64,000 bases of DNA from Paraburkholderia bannensis (lineage in GTDB: Bacteria > Pseudomonadota > Gammaproteobacteria > Burkholderiales > Burkholderiaceae): assembly GCF_014200455.1 (NCBI RefSeq), contig NZ_JACHBW010000015.1:124001-188000 (forward strand). The letters are read 5' to 3'. Under the pieces are notes generated by a model. The model ran no database searches. It was not told the DNA's origin and saw nothing but the letters and a program-made list of their open reading frames with translations. Of the stretch, positions 60,254-64,000 are shown piece by piece. The position numbers and the translations under genes are program-made. Position 1 is the first letter of the stretch; every line of letters begins with the position of its first letter.

Positions 60254-61918
60254 ATGCGAGCGAGTGTCCTGTCCGACTGGCTGGCCCAGCGCCTTGAGCG
60301 CGGTAGCGGTCAGCCGGTGTACCGGCAACTGCACCGTTTGCTGCAGCAGGCGATTCTCTCGCGTGAACTGCCGGCGGGCGCGAAAGTCCCGTCCTCCCGG
60401 CTTCTGGCGGCGGAGCTGGGGATCGCACGCAATACGGTGACGCAGGTGTACGAGCAATTGGTGCTCGAAGGCTATGTCACTTCGGCGACGGGGCGCGGCA
60501 CGTTTGTAGCCGACACGTCGCCCGATGAGATCGTCGGCGCGGCGGAAATTGGCTCTATCGGATTAGTGAAAACCCCGACTAAAACAGGTTCCATTACGGG
60601 CCTATCCCGGTCTGTTGCAACTAACAGCCAATCGATGGCCGCGCTTGCGGTATCACCACCGCCGTCAGGGGTAAGCGATGAGCCTTGGCTGCAACAAGCG
60701 GGGCAGCATCAGCCGTGGCAGGGCGCACAGCTTCACCGCCCGGCGGCTCGTGCGCTGTCCACACGGGGGGCGCGCCTGATTGCCGGCGCGGGCGTTTCCA
60801 AGCGACAGGGCGGCGCGTTCATGCCGGGCGTGCCCGACGTCTCGCGCTTTCCGGCACGCATCTGGACGCGACTGCACAACAAATACTGGCGCACGCTGCG
60901 GCCCGACCTGCTGACTTACGCGCCGGGCGGCGGCCTTGCGCTGCTGCGCCACGTGCTGGCCGATTACCTGCGCACCTCGCGATCGGTGCGCTGCTCGCCC
61001 GAGCAGATCATCATCACAACCGGCATCCACCAGTCCGTCGATCTGGCCGTGCGTCTGCTATCAGATCCGGGCGACACCATCTGGACCGAGGACCCGTGCT
61101 ATTGGGGCGTGCGCAGCGTGCTGCATGTATCGGGGCTGAAGCCGCGTCCGATTGCTGTCGACAGCGAGGGCATCAATCCGTCAGTGGCAGATTTTGCTGC
61201 GCCTCCACCAAAGCTGATTCTTGTGACGCCTTCACATCAGTATCCGCTTGGCATGGTGATGAGTCTGGCGCGTCGGCGCACGCTGCTCGAATACGCGCGG
61301 CAGCATCAGTGCTGGATCATCGAGGACGATTACGACAGCGAGTTCCGCTATGGGAGCCGGCCGCTCGCGTCGTTGCAGGGGCTGGATACGGCGGGGCAGG
61401 TGATTTACGTGGGCAGCTTTGGGAAGACCTTGTTTCCGGGCTTGCGCGTGGGATATCTGGTTGCGCCGGAATCGCTTGCCGAGAGCTTCGCTACTGCGAG
61501 CGCTGAGCTTTATCGTGAGGGCCAGCTATTGCAGCAGGCGGTGCTGGCGGAGTTCATCGCGGAAGGGCATTTCACATCGCATATTCGCAAGATGCGCGCG
61601 CTTTATGGGCAACGGCGGCAGGCGGTGCTGGATGTTGCCGCGCGGCGTTATGGGGACGCGTTGCCTGCTATGGGAGGCGATGCTGGGTTGCACGTTGTGA
61701 TGCAATTGCCTGAGGGTAGCGATGATCGTGCGGTGGCTGAAGCTGCGCTTGCGCGCAATATCGTTGTGAGGCCGCTTTCGGGGTATTACTCGGAGCGCGA
61801 GCGCGCGGCTTCCGGGTTGTTGATTGGGTATGGTTGTGTGCCGGATGAGGAAATTGTGCCGGCTTTTGAATCGTTAAGTGAGGCTATTGATTTGATTTTG
61901 CCTTGGGCGTTTTCTTGA
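60254..61918 (+). CDS. MocR/GabR family transcriptional regulator with aminotransferase-like domain
   Basis: A 554-residue fusion: GntR winged helix (about 15-85; QPVYRQLHRLLQQAI, PSSRLLAAELGIARNTVTQVY, VTSATGRGTFVAD), a long linker (about 85-180), and a type I aminotransferase-like domain (about 185-550) with PLP lysine in GSFGKTLFPGLRVGY and IIEDDYDSEFRYG. AGGAG lies 7-8 bases before the ATG. Divergent from gabTD, so very probably a GabR-type activator sensing GABA with PLP. The last 150 codons shift strongly to T- and G-ending codons. Confidence 0.93.
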   Translation: MRASVLSDWLAQRLERGSGQPVYRQLHRLLQQAILSRELPAGAKVPSSRLLAAELGIARNTVTQVYEQLVLEGYVTSATGRGTFVADTSPDEIVGAAEIGSIGLVKTPTKTGSITGLSRSVATNSQSMAALAVSPPPSGVSDEPWLQQAGQHQPWQGAQLHRPAARALSTRGARLIAGAGVSKRQGGAFMPGVPDVSRFPARIWTRLHNKYWRTLRPDLLTYAPGGGLALLRHVLADYLRTSRSVRCSPEQIIITTGIHQSVDLAVRLLSDPGDTIWTEDPCYWGVRSVLHVSGLKPRPIAVDSEGINPSVADFAAPPPKLILVTPSHQYPLGMVMSLARRRTLLEYARQHQCWIIEDDYDSEFRYGSRPLASLQGLDTAGQVIYVGSFGKTLFPGLRVGYLVAPESLAESFATASAELYREGQLLQQAVLAEFIAEGHFTSHIRKMRALYGQRRQAVLDVAARRYGDALPAMGGDAGLHVVMQLPEGSDDRAVAEAALARNIVVRPLSGYYSERERAASGLLIGYGCVPDEEIVPAFESLSEAIDLILPWAFS

Positions 61919-61931
61919 GGTCTTAGGTTGT

Positions 61932-62457
61932 TTTTTTGGCATTTCCTTGTGATCTAGTCGGTCTATTAGCGTTGCCCCTGTGCGGGGCGGCACCTACTTT
62001 TCTTTGCCGCGGCAAAGAAAAGTAGGCAAAAGAAAGCCGCTCAAACCGCTAAATTGACGCCGTCCACCTCTCGCCCATCTACGGAGTGGTGACTGGGCAT
62101 CGCTCCCACCACGCGCCCAATATCGGAGTGACAAGGCAGTCATTCATCCCGTTGTTCGCTGCGCTCACAACGGTTGGGTCTGCGGCGGAAGGCGCAAACC
62201 GAAGGTTTGCTGCTATGCCCCACGGGGCGCTTGCGCCCCCGGATGTGCGGGCGTCACCACTCCGTTGTCAGGCGCGTGATGCGGGCGCTGCCCGGGCGCC
62301 ACTCTGTTTTATAGGTTGTAGGTGTACCGCGAAGCACTGGCGGTGGTAGCGGCTTTCTTTTGCCTACTTTTCTTTGCCGCGGCAAAGAAAAGTAGGTGCC
62401 GCCCCGCACAGGGGCAACGCTAATAGACCGACTAGATCACAAGGAAATGCCAAAAAA
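61932..62457. repeat. 526-bp nested inverted-repeat element
   Basis: Two 110-bp arms (61932-62041 and 62348-62457) are identical in inverted orientation. Each contains the self-complementary block CTACTTTTCTTTGCCGCGGC and its mirror, so each arm can also fold on itself. Inside, ACGGAGTGGTGAC (62081-62093) pairs with GTCACCACTCCGT (62253-62265), and GGGGCGCTTGCGCCCC is a small hairpin at 62224-62239. No transposase gene or obvious target-site duplication. I believe such CTACTTTTCTTTGCC palindromes recur in Burkholderiales genomes; a search would settle this. Confidence 0.9.
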
Positions 62458-62476
62458 CTACAAAAAACCAAAAAAC

Positions 62477-62820
62477 TCAAATCCGAATCAAAACCGCCCC
62501 AAAAGTAACAAGCACACAAGCCACCACCCGCCGCGCGGCAAGTCTGTCTTTCATAAAAACCCACCCAATCACCACAGCAAAAAATCGAAGACATCTCCCG
62601 CAGCGCAGAAACCATCGCAACGGGTAAAAACAGAAACGCCTCAATCCCCGGCAATCAGCGCCGAAGGCACGCTTTCGCCCGAAAACCGCATACCACGCCG
62701 AAACGCCAGAGACATGATGCCAAGCGCAACCAGCATGACGCCATAGAGTAAGTGAGCGAAACGCAAAAAGCGACAATGCGCGAACCACACAGCATAAACC
62801 GTGTAATTCGCACATCGCGT
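62477..62820 (-). pseudogene. Decayed C-terminal fragment of an EamA/DMT transporter
   Basis: Read on the minus strand in three frames in turn: HLLYGVMLVALGIMSLAFRRGMRFSG, then GIEAFLFLPVAMVSALREMSS, then FAVVIGWVFMKDRLAARRVV and CVLVTFGAVLIRI to a stop at 62477. Together these give the last helices of an EamA transporter, including the ALREMSSIFAVVIGWVFMKDRL segment typical of the family's C-terminal end. The two shifts lie at GGGG (about 62646) and TTTTTT (about 62580), each one base too long. The N-terminal two thirds are missing. It lies between the inverted-repeat element and phnE. Confidence 0.65.
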
Positions 62821-62839
62821 TTGAATAGGGTTTGAAAAA

Positions 62840-63676
62840 TCAGGTCACGCGCGCCCGCAGTCGCGCAGAAATCAGATCGATTGCCGTCACCACGGCGATC
62901 ACCATGATGAGCACCGCACAGGTCTGCGCATAATCGAACGAGCGGATCTCCTCGTACAGCACCACGCCGATGCCGCCCGCGCCCACCATACCCACCACCA
63001 TCGCGGAGCGCACGTTGGATTCGAAGCGATAGAGCGCATACGAGATCCACAGCGGCATCACCTGAGGCAGCACGCCATAGATGATTTCGTCGAGCGGCGT
63101 CGCGCCTGTCGCGCGCACGCCTTCGGCAGGACGTGGATCGATGGCTTCGACGGCTTCTGCAAACAGTTTGGCCAGCACGCCGGTCGTGTGCACCCACAGG
63201 GCCAGCACGCCCGCAAACGGCCCAAGCCCCACCGCGACGATGAACAGCATCGCGAACACCATCTCGTTGATGGCGCGGCATGCGTCCATCAAACGGCGCA
63301 TGGGATGCAACACCCATGCCGGCGCGAGGTTGTGCGCCGACATCAGCCCGCACGGCACCGCGCAGACGATGGCGAGCACCGTGCCCCATAGCGCGACGGC
63401 CACCGTCACCCACATTTCGTGAGCGTAAGTGCGCCATTCGGTGAAGTCGGGTGGAAAGAAGCCGCGTGCAAAGCTGCCCATGTTCGACGAATCGGCGAGC
63501 AGATCGAGCGGGCGCATATCCGCGCCCTGCCACGCCGCGCCAAGCAGCACGAACACAATCGCCCAGAGCGCGAGCGACGACCAGCTACGCTTGCCTCGCG
63601 CCGCCGCCGCTGTCGCCGCCGCGCTTGCTGAAAGAGGGGGCGCCGTTTTTGACTCGATGTCCATCGAACGCATCAC
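62840..63676 (-). CDS. phnE: Phosphonate ABC transporter permease PhnE
   Basis: A 278-residue permease. After an Ala-rich N-terminus come about six helices; EMVFAMLFIVAVGLGPFAGVLALW and the ATPase-contact region EAVEAIDPRPAEGVRATGATPLDEIIYGVLPQVMP are PhnE-specific, here read in pieces as RPAEGVRATGATPLDEIIYG. FESNVRSAMVVGMVGAGGIG follows. The ATG overlaps the phnD stop (ATGA). Imports phosphonates with PhnC and PhnD. It is 18 kb from the C-P lyase operon. Confidence 0.94.
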   Translation of the reverse strand: MMRSMDIESKTAPPLSASAAATAAAARGKRSWSSLALWAIVFVLLGAAWQGADMRPLDLLADSSNMGSFARGFFPPDFTEWRTYAHEMWVTVAVALWGTVLAIVCAVPCGLMSAHNLAPAWVLHPMRRLMDACRAINEMVFAMLFIVAVGLGPFAGVLALWVHTTGVLAKLFAEAVEAIDPRPAEGVRATGATPLDEIIYGVLPQVMPLWISYALYRFESNVRSAMVVGMVGAGGIGVVLYEEIRSFDYAQTCAVLIMVIAVVTAIDLISARLRARVT

Positions 63677-64000
63677 TGTCTGGCTGCGGCGTTGAGCGCG
63701 CCGATCTTCGCGTCGATGGCCGCTAGCTGGCTCTTGCGGTCGTCGTCGGACAGATGCGTGTCGGCCGTGATCTTCTGCTTCTGCTGGAACAGGGCAACCT
63801 GGCGGATCGGCAGCAGTTGCGCATCGGTGGCTGGTGCGAAGCCTGCATAACCGGTGATCGACGCCATCACGGCCTTTTCGCGCGGATCGGTCTTGGCGTA
63901 GTGATAGAAGAAGTCGCGCAATTTCTGCTTGGTGGCTTCAGGCAGATCCTTGCGCCACACCAGCGGGTCGGAAGCAATCAGCGGCGAGGTCCACAGCACG
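63673..64000 (-). CDS. phnD: Phosphonate ABC transporter substrate-binding protein PhnD (partial)
   Basis: Only the C-terminal 108 residues are in the window; the gene continues past the right edge. VLWTSPLIASDPLVWRKDLP, then FFYHYAKTDPREKAVMASITGYAGFAPATD split here as FFYHYAKTDPREKAV and YAGFAPATDAQL, match PhnD. The C-terminal helix DRKSQLAAIDAKIGALNAA is typical. It is first in a phnDE order with phnE overlapping; phnC is presumably upstream outside the window. Confidence 0.92.
   Translation of the reverse strand, partial: VLWTSPLIASDPLVWRKDLPEATKQKLRDFFYHYAKTDPREKAVMASITGYAGFAPATDAQLLPIRQVALFQQKQKITADTHLSDDDRKSQLAAIDAKIGALNAAARQ

Noticed and set aside
61932..62457. Insertion sequence or intact transposon
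   Set aside because: No transposase frame and no target-site duplication could be seen at the ends; kept as an inverted-repeat element only.
62396..62746. 116-residue Lys/Pro/Ser-rich plus-strand frame beyond the inverted repeat
   Set aside because: It lies antisense to the EamA remnant and owes its composition to the A/C-rich strand; starts inside the repeat arm.
1..64000. tRNA, rRNA or known riboswitches
   Set aside because: None was recognised by reading; covariance-model searches were not possible, so a small RNA could be missed.

Overview
The window is GC-rich chromosomal DNA that reads as Burkholderiales, most likely Paraburkholderia, Caballeronia or a close Burkholderia relative. The basis is gene content: two Burkholderia-type trimeric porins, DUF4148, DUF2968 and DUF2917 proteins, many LysR regulators, mprF followed by acvB, and the arrangement of the phosphonate genes. 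No rRNA, tRNA, transposase, integrase, prophage or CRISPR array was seen.

Layout. 0-5.2 kb: the end of acvB, mprF and a porin. 5.2-5.9 kb: a DUF2917 gene preceded by a probable small structured RNA. 6.1-14.4 kb: an oxalate-type cluster with a small membrane protein, a FadR-type GntR regulator, formyl-CoA transferase (frc), a FAH-family hydrolase, a membrane protein, a LysR regulator and an OxlT-type transporter; a shared palindrome links the regulator unit to frc. 14.4-24.6 kb: mixed metabolism (PanE-like reductase, gltS, DUF2252, LysR, SDR, Oxidored-like protein, sirtuin, PPOX protein, DUF938 methyltransferase, gnd). 24.7-25.7 kb: a DUF4148 gene followed by a very unusual C-poor repeat tract that ends in a strong terminator. 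25.7-38 kb: DUF2968, a degenerate LytM lipoprotein, threonine aldolase, an MFS exporter, glycogen phosphorylase, a second porin, an aspartoacylase-like protein and an amino-acid binding protein.

38.5-46.8 kb holds a complete C-P lyase core, phnGHIJKLM, on the minus strand. It is divergent from phnF, a DUF1045 gene and phnN, with a perfect 18-bp palindrome between the two units that is probably the PhnF operator. The phosphonate importer genes (phnE and the end of phnD) lie about 18 kb away at the right edge. No phnP is visible; the DUF1045 protein carries two HxT motifs and may do a phosphodiesterase job.

46.9-64 kb: a frameshifted LysR gene, a MerR/carboxymuconolactone-decarboxylase pair with a textbook MerR promoter, a PcaR-type IclR regulator, cyoABCD, a pcaF-type thiolase with a PcaR-like site upstream, small membrane proteins, a duplicated-domain periplasmic protein, gabTD with a divergent MocR/GabR regulator, a 526-bp nested inverted-repeat element, a decayed EamA transporter, and phnE/phnD. 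All functional calls are made by reading the sequence; no database search was run.
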